Shown in pieces: positions 42,636 through 51,804 of a stretch of DNA of 64,000 bases. Positions within the stretch are counted from its first letter, which is position 1, and each line of letters begins with the position of its first letter. The translations under genes were made by a program, and so were the position numbers. Location of the stretch: NCBI GenBank assembly GCA_036505215.1, contig DASXTW010000085.1, positions 1 to 64,000 on the forward strand. Reading direction: 5' to 3'. The DNA is from DASXTW01 sp036505215. GTDB taxonomy: Bacteria; Actinomycetota; UBA4738. The notes beneath the pieces are model-generated. The model saw only the letters and a list, made by a program, of their open reading frames with translations. It was not told the origin of the DNA and did no database searches.

Positions 42636-44321
42636 ATGATCCAGGACACTCTGACCCGCCTCCTCGCAGACGCCGTCTCCGCGGCCGCGCCCGACCTCGG
42701 CCTGGATCGGGCAAACGTTCCCACGCCCGAGCTTCTGAAGCCACGGGTGAAAGAACATGGGGACTGGTCCACGAACATCGCCCTCGTGCTGGCGGCTCAG
42801 GTCGGGCGCCCGCCCAGGGCGGTGGCCGAGTCCGTGGCCGCCCGCATCCCGACCGACGATCTCATCCTCCGGGTCGAGGTGGCGGGGCCCGGCTTCATCA
42901 ATCTCTTCCTGAGCGATCGGTGGCTGCATGACCTCCTGCCCGAGATCCTGGAACGGGGTCCGACCTATGGGCGTGACCAGCCCAATGGGAAACGGGTCCA
43001 GGTGGAGTTTGTCTCGGCCAACCCCACGGGGCCGCTACATGTCGGGACCGCTCGCAACGCGGCCCTGGGGGATTCCCTGGCCAACGTGCTGGAGGCCGCC
43101 GGGTACGAGGTCGAGCGGGAGTACTACTGGAACGACACCGGCACCCAGATGGAGCTCCTGGGCGCTTCGGTAGAGGCGCGGTATCTGGAGCTCTTCGGCG
43201 TCGAGGCCGAGGTGCCGGAGGGCGGCTATCAAGGCGGGTATCTCCGCGACCTGGCCGAGCAGATCAAGCGGGATCTCGGTGACCGCTTGCTCGAGGAGGA
43301 CCCTGTGAAGCGCCGCCAGATCCTCACGGAGGAGGCGCGCCGGCGCATGTGGGACGCCATCATGCAGACCCTGGAGCGTTTCGGGGTTCGGTTCGACACG
43401 TTCAAGACCGAGGCCGAGCTGGTCGAGAGCGGCGAGGTGGCTGAGGCGGTCGAGCGTCTCCGGCGGGCCGGGTATGCGTACGACGCCGAGGGAGCCGTCT
43501 GGTTCCGGTCCACCGACTTCGGCGACGACAAGGACCGCGTGCTCATCCGTCGAAGCGGCGAGCCCACGTACTTCGCCAAGGACTGCGCCTATCTGCTGGA
43601 CAAGGCGGGCCGGGGATTCGACCGCATGGTCTACGTGTGGGGAGCCGATCATCACGGCGACGTGAAGCGTGTCCTGGGGGCTGCCCAGGTCCTCGGGATC
43701 GATCCCTCCCGAGTGCAGATCGTCCTCTACCAGCTCGTCTCTCTGTACCGCGGAGGCGAGCCGGTGCGCATGAGCAAGCGAACCGGAGACATCATCTGGC
43801 TCGACGAGCTCCTCGACGAGGTCGGACCGGACGCCGCCCGGTACACCCTCCTGACACGGTCGCACGACTCCGCCCTGGACTTCGACATCGAGCTGGTCAA
43901 GCGGCAGTCGATGGACAACCCCGTGTATTACGTGCAGTACGCACACGCCCGGGTGGCCAGCCTGCTCCGGGTCGCCTCCGAGCAGGGCGTGGCCCTCCGG
44001 CCCTGGAAAGATGTGAACTTCGCCCTGCTCGAGCACCAGTCCGAACTGGACCTCCTGAGAAAGCTGGGCGAGCTGCCAGAGGTCGTGGCGACGGCTGCCG
44101 AGGCGTTGGTTCCTCACCGCCTTACCCGGTATGCGGAGGAGGCCGCTGCGACCTTCCACCACTTCTACTCGGAGTGCCGCGTGATCACGGACGACGAGCG
44201 GCTCACGCAGGCTCGGCTGTGGCTCTCGACCGCCACAAAGCACGTCATCGCTGCCACCCTTGGCCTGATCGGCGTGAGCGCCCCTGAGTCGATGGAACGG
44301 ATCGGTGGAGACGCTCCCTGA
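42636..44321 (+). CDS. argS: Arginyl-tRNA synthetase
   Basis: A 561-residue class I aminoacyl-tRNA synthetase. The HIGH-type motif is NPTGPLHVGTARNAALGD (about residues 129-146) and the KMSKS-type motif is VRMSKRTGD. The N-terminal Add1 domain and the C-terminal DALR helical anticodon-binding domain (ending in HHFYSECRVI and TKHVIAATLGLIGV) are complete. The ATG at 42636 is chosen; a TTG two codons earlier is possible. The cognate tRNA-Arg gene is divergent and adjacent. The 3' end overlaps the next gene by 17 nt. Confidence 0.96.
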   Translation: MIQDTLTRLLADAVSAAAPDLGLDRANVPTPELLKPRVKEHGDWSTNIALVLAAQVGRPPRAVAESVAARIPTDDLILRVEVAGPGFINLFLSDRWLHDLLPEILERGPTYGRDQPNGKRVQVEFVSANPTGPLHVGTARNAALGDSLANVLEAAGYEVEREYYWNDTGTQMELLGASVEARYLELFGVEAEVPEGGYQGGYLRDLAEQIKRDLGDRLLEEDPVKRRQILTEEARRRMWDAIMQTLERFGVRFDTFKTEAELVESGEVAEAVERLRRAGYAYDAEGAVWFRSTDFGDDKDRVLIRRSGEPTYFAKDCAYLLDKAGRGFDRMVYVWGADHHGDVKRVLGAAQVLGIDPSRVQIVLYQLVSLYRGGEPVRMSKRTGDIIWLDELLDEVGPDAARYTLLTRSHDSALDFDIELVKRQSMDNPVYYVQYAHARVASLLRVASEQGVALRPWKDVNFALLEHQSELDLLRKLGELPEVVATAAEALVPHRLTRYAEEAAATFHHFYSECRVITDDERLTQARLWLSTATKHVIAATLGLIGVSAPESMERIGGDAP

Positions 44322-44874
44322 CAGCGGCGTGCCCACTGCCTCGGGCGGCCGAGCGGATTTCGTCGTCCGCGCCGCCCGGCCGAAGGACGCTCGCTCGTTC
44401 CTGGAGATGTGGAGCACCGTGGTGGCGGAGAAGCAGTTCGTGCGGAGTGAGACCGTGGGCCGCTCGGTGGGGTACTACCGTCGGCACTACTTTCGCCGGT
44501 CCTGGACGGACGAGCAGGCTTCGTTGGTTGCTGTGCACGGCGATCGGGTGATCGGCCATCTCAATGTCTCCCGCGAGGAAGGGCCGATGACCCGGCACGT
44601 AGCCTCGCTCGGGATGGCGGTGGCCCCCGAGTGGCGGGGGAGAGGCGTGGGGTCCGCCCTGATGGGTGAGGTCATCCGCTGGGCGAAGGAGATGGGCGTG
44701 GAGAAGCTGGCCCTGTCCGTGTACCCGCACAACGAGGCGGCCCTGGCCCTGTACCGAAAGTTCGGGTTCAAGGAGGAGGGAAGGCTGACCGGGCATTCGA
44801 AAAAGTCGATCGGGTACCTGGACGAGGTCGTCATGGGGCTCTGGGTGAACGCCCCTCCGGGTGGGTCCTCCTGA
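44305..44874 (+). CDS. GNAT family N-acetyltransferase
   Basis: A 189-residue acetyltransferase. The acetyl-CoA-binding motif VAPEWRGRGVGSALM and the following VYPHNEAALALYRKFGF segment are typical of RimI/RimJ-like GNATs. It starts at a GTG 17 nt inside argS and its stop shares a base with the thrC start, so it is fully embedded in the argS-thrC-thrB operon, where homoserine dehydrogenase is often found in other actinobacteria. Substrate unknown; an amino acid or ribosomal protein N-terminus are reasonable guesses. Confidence 0.85.
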   Translation: METLPDSGVPTASGGRADFVVRAARPKDARSFLEMWSTVVAEKQFVRSETVGRSVGYYRRHYFRRSWTDEQASLVAVHGDRVIGHLNVSREEGPMTRHVASLGMAVAPEWRGRGVGSALMGEVIRWAKEMGVEKLALSVYPHNEAALALYRKFGFKEEGRLTGHSKKSIGYLDEVVMGLWVNAPPGGSS

Positions 44875-45926
44875 TGGCTCATCAGTGGCGGGGGGTGATC
44901 GAGGAATACCGCGAGTACTTACCGGTCTCCGATGCCACCCCGATCGTCACCTTGCGGGAAGGCGGCACTCCTCTGGTTCGTTCCGAACCGCTCTCTGAAG
45001 CCACGGACTGCGACGTCTACCTCAAGTTCGAGGGCGCGAACCCGACGGGGTCGTTCAAGGATCGGGGGATGACCCTGGCCATCTCGAAGGCGGTGGAGGA
45101 GGGAGCTCGGGCCGTCGTATGCGCTTCCACCGGCAACACCAGCGCCTCGGCGTCGGCGTACGCCGCCCGGGCCGGGCTGACCTGTGCGGTGCTCGTGCCG
45201 GCGGGCAAGATCGCATCCGGCAAGATGGCCCAGACCCTCGCCCACGGGGGGAGGGTCCTGGAGATCGAAGGCAACTTCGACGTAGCTCTGGACGTCGCCC
45301 GGGCCCTGGCCGAGCGGTATCCCGTGGCTCTGGTCAACTCGGTGAACCCGTTCCGTTTGCAGGGCCAGAAGACGGCAGCCTTCGAGATCTGCGATGCGCT
45401 GGACCGGGCTCCTGACTACCACCTCACCCCGGTCGGGAACGCCGGCAACATCACCAGCCACTGGATGGGCTACACGGAGTATCGGTCCGAGGGGGTCACG
45501 TCGAGCCTGCCGGTCCTATTCGGCTTCCAGGCCGCGGGAGCCGCCCCCATCGTGCGGGGCCAGCCTGTGGCCGAGCCGTCCACGATTGCCACGGCCATCC
45601 GCATCGGCAACCCCGCCTCCTGGGAGCTCGCGGTCAAAGCCGCGGCCGAATCGGATGGAGAGATCCTGGCCGTTACCGATCGGGAGATCCTGGCCGCATA
45701 CCGTCGAGTGGCCCGCGAGGGACTGTTCGCGGAACTCGCTTCCTCGGCCTCCGTGGCCGGCCTCCTGAAGCTCTCGGAGGAAGACAGGGTTGACCGTGGA
45801 TCGACCGTTGTGTGCATCCTCACCGGCCACGGTCTGAAGGAGCCGGACTGGGCCATCGCCGGCGCCGGTCCGCGTCCGCTCCTTCCCCCTGATCCGGAGC
45901 CCGTGGCCGCCGAACTCGGCCTGTGA
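44874..45926 (+). CDS. thrC: Threonine synthase
   Basis: A 350-residue PLP enzyme converting O-phosphohomoserine to threonine. The PLP lysine is K62 in NPTGSFKDRGMTLAIS. The phosphate-binding loop is seen in ASTGNTSASASAYAARAG, and the PVGNAGNITSHWMGYTEY and CILTGHGLKEP motifs are present. The length fits the short actinobacterial ThrC. The start ATG overlaps the acetyltransferase stop by one base. thrB follows after 103 bp that contain a hairpin repeat, which may attenuate read-through. Confidence 0.94.
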   Translation: MAHQWRGVIEEYREYLPVSDATPIVTLREGGTPLVRSEPLSEATDCDVYLKFEGANPTGSFKDRGMTLAISKAVEEGARAVVCASTGNTSASASAYAARAGLTCAVLVPAGKIASGKMAQTLAHGGRVLEIEGNFDVALDVARALAERYPVALVNSVNPFRLQGQKTAAFEICDALDRAPDYHLTPVGNAGNITSHWMGYTEYRSEGVTSSLPVLFGFQAAGAAPIVRGQPVAEPSTIATAIRIGNPASWELAVKAAAESDGEILAVTDREILAAYRRVAREGLFAELASSASVAGLLKLSEEDRVDRGSTVVCILTGHGLKEPDWAIAGAGPRPLLPPDPEPVAAELGL

Positions 45927-45936
45927 TACCGCGGCG

Positions 45937-45990
45937 GTCCAGGGGGGCAGCAGCCCCGCGCAACGGATCAGGCTGCTGCAGTCCCCCTGG
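45937..45990. repeat. Dispersed hairpin repeat, copy B
   Basis: GTCCAGGGGGGCAGCAGCC and GGCTGCTGCAGTCCCCCTGG form a long imperfect stem. Both arms match copy A at 625-684 and the loop is shortened (CGCAACGGATCA). It fills most of the thrC-thrB intergenic gap. Confidence 0.65.
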
Positions 45991-46029
45991 TCCTTGGGCC
46001 CTGCCGAAGGCAGGGGACAAGGAGGAAGA

Positions 46030-46899
46030 ATGAGGATCGCGGCCCGCGCCCCAGCGACCGTGGCCAACCTGGGGTCCGGCTTCGATTGCCTGGCCCTCGG
46101 GCTGGATCTGTCGAGCGAGTTCGTGATCGACACCGAAGGCGAGCCGGGGGTCTTCGTCGAAGGCGAGGACGCCGCCGATCTCCCCTCCGACGCCACGAAC
46201 CTGGTATTCCGCACAATCTCGTTCCTGGCCAGGGAGGCCGGCGGTGCCATGGCCCCGTTCCGGCTGGAGTGCACCAATCGAATTCCGCTGCAGCGCGGGC
46301 TGGGCTCCTCGGCCGCCGCCGTGGTGGGCGGGCTTCTGCTGGCCGACCGGCTCCTCGGGACGAACCTCTCCGCCGATGTTCTCCTTGGTCTGGCCGTCGA
46401 TCTGGAGGGACATCCGGACAACGTTGCGGCATGCCTTCGGGGCGGCGTGGCTCTGGCTTACCTCTCGGCGGATGGGTGGAAGGCCGAGACGGTGCGTCCG
46501 CATCCGTCACTGCGGCCTGCCGTCCTGGTCCCCCTCTCCGAGCGACTCCCCACCGAAGACGCCCGGCGAGCGCTCCCTCGCACCGTGCCGCTCGCCGACG
46601 CCACGTTCAATCTGTCCCGGAGCGTCCTGGTGGTGCTGGCCCTCACCGAGCGGCCCCATTTATTGTCCGAAGCCCTTCAGGACCGGCTGCACCAAACCTA
46701 TCGTCTGCCTCTGATACCGGCGACCCGGGCACTCTTCCAGGACCTGAAGGACGAGGGGTTTCCGGTCTGCGTGGCGGGTTCGGGCCCGGCTCTCCTCGTG
46801 TTCGAGGCAGAAGGGCGACGGGTGCGGGACCTCGGCCCGGGGTGGCGGATCCTGCGTCCCGGTATCGATCCATCCGGTGCCCGGGTCATACAGGGGTAA
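46030..46899 (+). CDS. thrB: Homoserine kinase
   Basis: A 289-residue GHMP-family kinase that phosphorylates homoserine. APATVANLGSGFDCLALGL at the N-terminus and the ATP-binding PLQRGLGSSAAAVVGG (about residues 86-101) are diagnostic, and VAGSGPALLVFE is the third GHMP motif. AAGGAGGA lies just before the ATG at 46030. It provides the substrate for thrC upstream. The usual partner homoserine dehydrogenase is absent from this window. Confidence 0.94.
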   Translation: MRIAARAPATVANLGSGFDCLALGLDLSSEFVIDTEGEPGVFVEGEDAADLPSDATNLVFRTISFLAREAGGAMAPFRLECTNRIPLQRGLGSSAAAVVGGLLLADRLLGTNLSADVLLGLAVDLEGHPDNVAACLRGGVALAYLSADGWKAETVRPHPSLRPAVLVPLSERLPTEDARRALPRTVPLADATFNLSRSVLVVLALTERPHLLSEALQDRLHQTYRLPLIPATRALFQDLKDEGFPVCVAGSGPALLVFEAEGRRVRDLGPGWRILRPGIDPSGARVIQG

Positions 46900-46962
46900 G
46901 TTCAACGGTCTCCGGTCAACGGGGTGCCGGGGACTGCCGAAGCCTGTGAGTGACCAATGTCA

Positions 46963-46991
46963 TTGTTCGGCGCGGAGGCGGAAACTAGACT
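46963..46991 (+). promoter_or_regulatory. Promoter of the debranching enzyme gene
   Basis: TTGTTC (46963-46968), a 17-bp spacer and TAGACT (46986-46991) form a good sigma-70-type promoter. The leader to the ATG at 47061 would be about 62 nt and contains a GAGG ribosome-binding site. Confidence 0.55.
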
Positions 46992-47060
46992 GGCAAAGAG
47001 GCACTTCCTCTTCCTCTTGTTGCCCGCCACCCCCGGGTCTGGGCAGGGACGAGGCTGAGC

Positions 47061-49265
47061 ATGGAGCTGCGACGAACCGACCTTCCCTCCACTGAGTCGC
47101 CCGCCGAGCGGCAGGCGCCGGTAGAGGGGATCCCTCCTCTTCTTGCGGACTTCGCCGGCAAGGTCCTGGCGATCAAAGAAGGGGAAACGTTCCTCTACTC
47201 CGACGTCGCCGGCAACCTGGACGATCGCCGCGAGTACGGGCACGGGTTCTACCACCGGGACACCCGCTTCCTGTCTCATTTCCGCATGAAGGTCTCCGGC
47301 CGGGATCCGATCCTGCTGTCTTCCTCTTCGGAACGCGCGTACATGTCCTACGTGGACTTGACCAACCCCGAGCTGTTCATCGATGGCGATCCGGCGGTCC
47401 CACAGCAGACACTGAACATCCGGCGAGTCCGAGCCATCTACGGCCGCCTTTTCGAGCGCATCCGAATCAAGAACTACAACCCACACGCGGTCGAGACGTC
47501 GATGACGTTCTCGCTCGCCGCCGACTTCGCGGACATCTTCCAGGTGAGGGGCTTCCGCACCGATGGCGGGGGACACCTCGAGCCGCCTCGGGTGGCTGGC
47601 TCGAGCGCGGAGTTCAGCCACCAGGGGATCGACGACGTCACCCGGAAGACCGTGATCGCGTTCACTCCGGAGCCGGACAGGCTGGAGGTGGTGGGAGACC
47701 AGATCGTGGCGGAGTTCACACTCAGGCTGGCCCCCCACCAGACCAGGCTGATCTCCATGACCGTGGACCCGGTGATCGGTGAGGTCAGGCCACTGAGCGT
47801 CGAATTCGACTCGGCTGTGCATCAACTTCGCCGCTCCTATGAGGACTGGGAGCGGGAGTGCACACAGATCACCACCGACAACGAGGTGTTCAACAGCCTC
47901 CTTGTCCGCGGCTTGAGGGACCTCCGGGCTCTGTACACGAGTACGGACCAGGGCGGGATCATCGCGGCGGGCATCCCGTGGTATGTGGCGGTGTTCGGCC
48001 GGGACGCCTTGATCAGCTCGCATCAGCTACTGACCGTGAATCCCAAGCCTGCCCGGGATGCCTTGCGGCTGTTGGCCAGGCACCAGGGGAAGAAAGTCGA
48101 TCCATGGCGCGACGAAGAACCGGGGAAGATTCTGCACGAGATCAGGCGGGGGGAGCTTGCCGGCGCGGGGGCCATCCCGCATAACCCCTATTACGGCTCG
48201 GTCGACGCCACGCCCCTGTTCGTCTTCCTCTATGCACAGTGTTTCCGGTGGACCGGGGACGTCGAGTTCGCTCGGGAGTTGCTGCCCAACGTCCGGGCCG
48301 CTCTGGAGTGGATCGACGACTACGGCGACCAGGACGGCGACGGATTCGTCGAGTACAGGACCCAGTCACCTCGGGGAGTGCCCAACCAGGGCTGGAAGGA
48401 CTCCTTCGACTCGGTGGTCCACGCCGATGGACGGTTGGCCCCCGCGCCCATCGCGCTGGTCGAGGTCCAGGGATACGTGTACATGGCCAAGCAGCGGGTG
48501 GCCGACGTGTTCGACGCCCTGGGGGACTATCGATCGGCGGTTCGGTTGCGGGAGGAGGCGGCCGAGCTGAAGCTCCGGTTCAACGACGCCTTCTGGATGG
48601 AGGACGAGCAGTTCTTCGCCATGGCCCTGGATGCAGAGAAACGGCAGGTTCGCACGGTCGTTTCGAACCCGGGGCACTGCCTGTATGCGGACATCGTCGC
48701 CCCCGACAAGGCCGCCCAGGTGGCCCGCAGGCTGTTGCAGCCCGACATGTTCAGCGGATGGGGCATCCGCACTATGAGCAAGGGCGCGCTCGCCTACAAC
48801 CCGATGAGTTACCACAACGGCTCCGTGTGGCCGCACGACAACGCCTTCATCGCCGCTGGGTTGAAGCGCTATGGCAACGTCAAGGCCACCAATCGGGTGG
48901 CCACGGCCATGTTCGACGCCTCCATCCACGCCGATTACATGCGCCTTCCCGAGCTCTTCTGTGGGTTTACCCGGCGAACCCCAAACCAGCCCGTGGGCTA
49001 TCCCGTGGCCTGCTCGCCCCAGGCGTGGGCTGCGGGAGCGCCGCTGCTGATGCTTCAGGCGATCCTGGGAGTGTCTGCCAAGGCCCACGAGAACATGCTG
49101 ACGGTCAACCAGCCCCACCTGCCGGTCTGGCTCAACGTTGTGGAACTGCGCAACCTGCGGGTCGGGAGCAGCACCATCTCATTGGTTTTTCGCCGGGAGG
49201 GCGAGATCACCGGCTTCTCTCTCCTCGATCGCAAGGGGGACGTCCGGGTCCTCATGGAGGAGTGA
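47061..49265 (+). CDS. Amylo-alpha-1,6-glucosidase / glycogen debranching-type enzyme
   Basis: A 734-residue glycoside hydrolase. The N-terminal beta-rich domain (about residues 25-280; DFAGKVLAIKEGETFLYSDVAGN, then GFYHRDTRFLS) is the bacterial debranching N-terminal domain. The C-terminal (alpha/alpha)6 barrel shows AAGIPWYVAVFGRDALISS, GWKDSFDSVVHADG and HNGSVWPHDNAFIAAG, the catalytic region of GH133-like and related enzymes. It probably trims branch points of glycogen or related glucans; relatives acting on other oligosaccharides exist. It has its own promoter and is followed by the pilin operon. Confidence 0.85.
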   Translation: MELRRTDLPSTESPAERQAPVEGIPPLLADFAGKVLAIKEGETFLYSDVAGNLDDRREYGHGFYHRDTRFLSHFRMKVSGRDPILLSSSSERAYMSYVDLTNPELFIDGDPAVPQQTLNIRRVRAIYGRLFERIRIKNYNPHAVETSMTFSLAADFADIFQVRGFRTDGGGHLEPPRVAGSSAEFSHQGIDDVTRKTVIAFTPEPDRLEVVGDQIVAEFTLRLAPHQTRLISMTVDPVIGEVRPLSVEFDSAVHQLRRSYEDWERECTQITTDNEVFNSLLVRGLRDLRALYTSTDQGGIIAAGIPWYVAVFGRDALISSHQLLTVNPKPARDALRLLARHQGKKVDPWRDEEPGKILHEIRRGELAGAGAIPHNPYYGSVDATPLFVFLYAQCFRWTGDVEFARELLPNVRAALEWIDDYGDQDGDGFVEYRTQSPRGVPNQGWKDSFDSVVHADGRLAPAPIALVEVQGYVYMAKQRVADVFDALGDYRSAVRLREEAAELKLRFNDAFWMEDEQFFAMALDAEKRQVRTVVSNPGHCLYADIVAPDKAAQVARRLLQPDMFSGWGIRTMSKGALAYNPMSYHNGSVWPHDNAFIAAGLKRYGNVKATNRVATAMFDASIHADYMRLPELFCGFTRRTPNQPVGYPVACSPQAWAAGAPLLMLQAILGVSAKAHENMLTVNQPHLPVWLNVVELRNLRVGSSTISLVFRREGEITGFSLLDRKGDVRVLMEE

Positions 49266-49317
49266 GCTTAGGAAATTGGGCCTTTCGGTAGCCGAAATAA
49301 GGCCGAAAGTCCCTAAT
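49266..49317 (+). ncRNA. Candidate structured 5' leader element of the prepilin operon
   Basis: Just after the debranching stop codon, TTAGG (49268-49272) can pair with CCTAA (49312-49316). Inside, GGCCTT (49279-49284) pairs with AAGGCC (49299-49304), and TCGG (49285-49288) with CCGA (49292-49295) around a TAG triloop. A 3-nt bulge and an asymmetric internal loop containing GAAAG remain unpaired. This nested fold is too elaborate for a simple terminator and has no T tract. It sits 43 nt before the pilin start. I do not match it to a known riboswitch class. Confidence 0.45.
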
Positions 49318-49359
49318 CCCCCGGCCTCCGAATGTCGATATGCGCTTCAAAGGAGGCCT

Positions 49360-51141
49360 ATGCGAGAGCATGCGCGCATCCTCCGGGCCATTCTGGGGAT
49401 GCGGAGAGAAAACGGGTTCACGGTGCTCGAAACCGTCGTGGCGCTGGGGGTCATCCTCGCCGCAATGCTGACTCTCGCGTACACGGCGAACGTCGGCTTC
49501 TCCGACGCCGCCTACGCGCGTCAGCGCCAAACGGCCTCCGGGCTCGCCAACGAGACGCTCGAACAGATCCGAGCCCTTCCCTTCGACACCTTGAAGCAGG
49601 GGTTGAGCAACTTCGACAGCCTCGGCAGTGACCCCAACATCCAAGTGGTTGGGCCCGACTATTTCTTCACGGGGGTCACCCCGAACGAGAAGATCGCCCG
49701 CGGGGACATCCCGCTCGCCCCACCCGTGGTGCCGCTGGTTCCCCACATCCAGAACACGAACGTGGGGACCGCCGCGACGTACAAGATCAGCTCGTACGTG
49801 ACCTATTTCAACAACGTGCAAACCGCGAATACCTATAGGGTCTCGGTGATCGTCACCTGGACGAACACTGCCCGGAAGGGCATCGCCAAGGTACAGGCGC
49901 AGAGCATCTTCTTCTCCGGCTCCGGGTGCCTGTCCACCTCCACGCACCCATTCGCCGCTCCGTGCCAACCCTTCCTCTTCGCCAATGCCTCGGGCGACGA
50001 AGGGGACATCTCGTTCACGGGGAACGTGGACGACCTCGCCATCGATGGGGCCCACCTGCGGCTCGGAGGCGTGACCTCGAACATGCAGATCGAGCAGATC
50101 TCCGCCGTCCAGGGCACGACGGAGACGTCCGGGGTGAGCCTCGCCGTCAACGGGCAGGCCGAGACTGACACCGGTAATCAGGGCGTCACCTCGGGGGCCG
50201 ACAACGACCCGGCCCCTCCCAACTCGGAGTTCAGCTCGACGTCAACGCCCGCGCAGGGAAGCAACACCCTGACAGGGACCGCCGGCGGCGGGAGCTTCTT
50301 CTCTGTGACCTCGAGCGCCGGCGACACGGGAACCACGACCAGCACGAGTTCGGCCTCGGTCAGTCCGCCGAACCCCTGCAGTGACTCGGTGGGGACGCCC
50401 CAAACGGACTCTCTGCCGTGCGGCGCGTCCAAGGCGAAGCAGGGGGGCACCGAATCCGCCTTTGCTTTTCTCCGGCGTTCGGGCCGGGACCTCGGCACGA
50501 CCTCGTTCGCCTCGGTAGACGCCTCTCCAGAGGATCTGTACGCCTTCACCAACCGAGCCGGCGCTCCCGAGTTCTCCTACTGCCCGGCCACGTCCGGTGA
50601 AGGTTGCGTCCACGCCGACGTCACCAGGACGTGGGGCGCCGTCTCGTTAGGAGGTCTTCCGGACATCTTCGCCGGCGCCTCGTTGCCGCCGGGATGGACC
50701 GGATATCTGCTGACGGGGTCGAACCTGAAGACGACCGCCTCCGCGGAGGCCGGCGTGGGCTCGGCGGCTCCGAGCGTCAAAGTCCAGGGCACCGTTTCGT
50801 ACTACAACGGGCTGGGTTACACGCCACTCCCGCTGGTGGTCGGAGCGCCCGTGCCGATCCCCATTCCGCCAGTGCACGCCGAGCAGCTCGTGGGCGGCAA
50901 GCTCTTCGCGGTCGACGTCACCGCCAGCTTGACGACCGGGGGAACGCAGATCCTCGATCCGGCCGGATGCGCGCCGCCCTGCGTCCACAACGATGCGTCC
51001 GCCGTCGCCGAATCGCCCATCGTTGGCCAGATCACCTACGTGTTCTCGTACGAAGGGTCGACCTTCGTCAGCCTGACCATGAAGGTGAACCTCGGCGTGG
51101 TCCGCGCCAAGGGTACCTACAAGCCCGCCCCCAGTGGATAA
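49360..51141 (+). CDS. Large type IV prepilin-like protein
   Basis: A 593-residue secreted protein starting with a type IV prepilin leader: basic residues, then NG/FTVLETVVALGVILAAML, with the prepilin peptidase cut expected after G and Glu at +5. The mature part is very large for a pilin and rich in Ser, Thr, Gly and Pro, with a low-complexity Ser/Thr linker (about 290-350) and a C-terminal beta-rich region. Paired cysteines (for example CSDSVGTP...LPCG and CAPPC) suggest disulfides. It is likely a minor or tip pilin or adhesin. The ATG at 49360 follows AAAGGAGG very closely. It overlaps the next prepilin by 8 nt. Confidence 0.82.
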   Translation: MREHARILRAILGMRRENGFTVLETVVALGVILAAMLTLAYTANVGFSDAAYARQRQTASGLANETLEQIRALPFDTLKQGLSNFDSLGSDPNIQVVGPDYFFTGVTPNEKIARGDIPLAPPVVPLVPHIQNTNVGTAATYKISSYVTYFNNVQTANTYRVSVIVTWTNTARKGIAKVQAQSIFFSGSGCLSTSTHPFAAPCQPFLFANASGDEGDISFTGNVDDLAIDGAHLRLGGVTSNMQIEQISAVQGTTETSGVSLAVNGQAETDTGNQGVTSGADNDPAPPNSEFSSTSTPAQGSNTLTGTAGGGSFFSVTSSAGDTGTTTSTSSASVSPPNPCSDSVGTPQTDSLPCGASKAKQGGTESAFAFLRRSGRDLGTTSFASVDASPEDLYAFTNRAGAPEFSYCPATSGEGCVHADVTRTWGAVSLGGLPDIFAGASLPPGWTGYLLTGSNLKTTASAEAGVGSAAPSVKVQGTVSYYNGLGYTPLPLVVGAPVPIPIPPVHAEQLVGGKLFAVDVTASLTTGGTQILDPAGCAPPCVHNDASAVAESPIVGQITYVFSYEGSTFVSLTMKVNLGVVRAKGTYKPAPSG

Positions 51142-51793
51142 GCTGCTCAGGCTCCGCCGGCTCCGGTCCGAAGAGGGCATGACCCTCGTGGAGCTGACCG
51201 TGAGCATGTCGATGATGGCCGTCGTGGCGGTCATTTTCCTGACCGCGCTCGCCTCGGTGCAGCGCGGAGTCGAGCGTCAGACGGATCGCACGACGACCAA
51301 CGACCAGGTGAGGCTGGCCATCGATCAGCTCGACCACGAGATCCGGTCGGGCAACCTCCTGTACGACCCTCAGAACGAGGCTGACCCGGATCCCAGCCAC
51401 GAGGTGGTGCCCTACATGTCGCTTCGCATCTACACGCAGGCGAACGCCGACATCCGGAACCCGGGCAACCAGTGCGTGCAGTGGCGGATCACCGACATTG
51501 GCGAGCTACAGAGCAGGCGCTGGGCGACCAACTGGCGGGATGACCCCCCGAACTTGGTCACGAACTTCAGAATCGTGGCCGAGAACGTGGTGAACCGGGA
51601 TCCGACCGTCAACGTGCGGGCCTTCACGCTCGATCCCGATCCCGCCAAGGGAGGCCGGACGATCGTGGTGAGCCTGGTGGTGAACAGCAACTCGAAGTCT
51701 GGTCAGAACGTGACGATCCGGCAGTCGGTGACCGGCCGGAACACCGAGTACGGATATCCCAGCAACGTGTGCGCGGACATCCCGCCGTACTGA
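51134..51793 (+). CDS. Type IV prepilin-like protein (PilW/minor pilin type)
   Basis: A 219-residue prepilin. The leader RRLRSEEG is followed by MTLVELTVSMSMMAVVAVIFLTAL, with Glu at +5, the standard class III N-methylation motif. The globular part is acidic and has one likely cysteine pair. The GTG start lies 8 nt inside the previous gene. With its two neighbours it forms a minor-pilin set; assembly ATPase, platform and peptidase genes are not in this window. Confidence 0.85.
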   Translation: MDKLLRLRRLRSEEGMTLVELTVSMSMMAVVAVIFLTALASVQRGVERQTDRTTTNDQVRLAIDQLDHEIRSGNLLYDPQNEADPDPSHEVVPYMSLRIYTQANADIRNPGNQCVQWRITDIGELQSRRWATNWRDDPPNLVTNFRIVAENVVNRDPTVNVRAFTLDPDPAKGGRTIVVSLVVNSNSKSGQNVTIRQSVTGRNTEYGYPSNVCADIPPY

Positions 51794-51804
51794 AAGGGAC
51801 TGCA

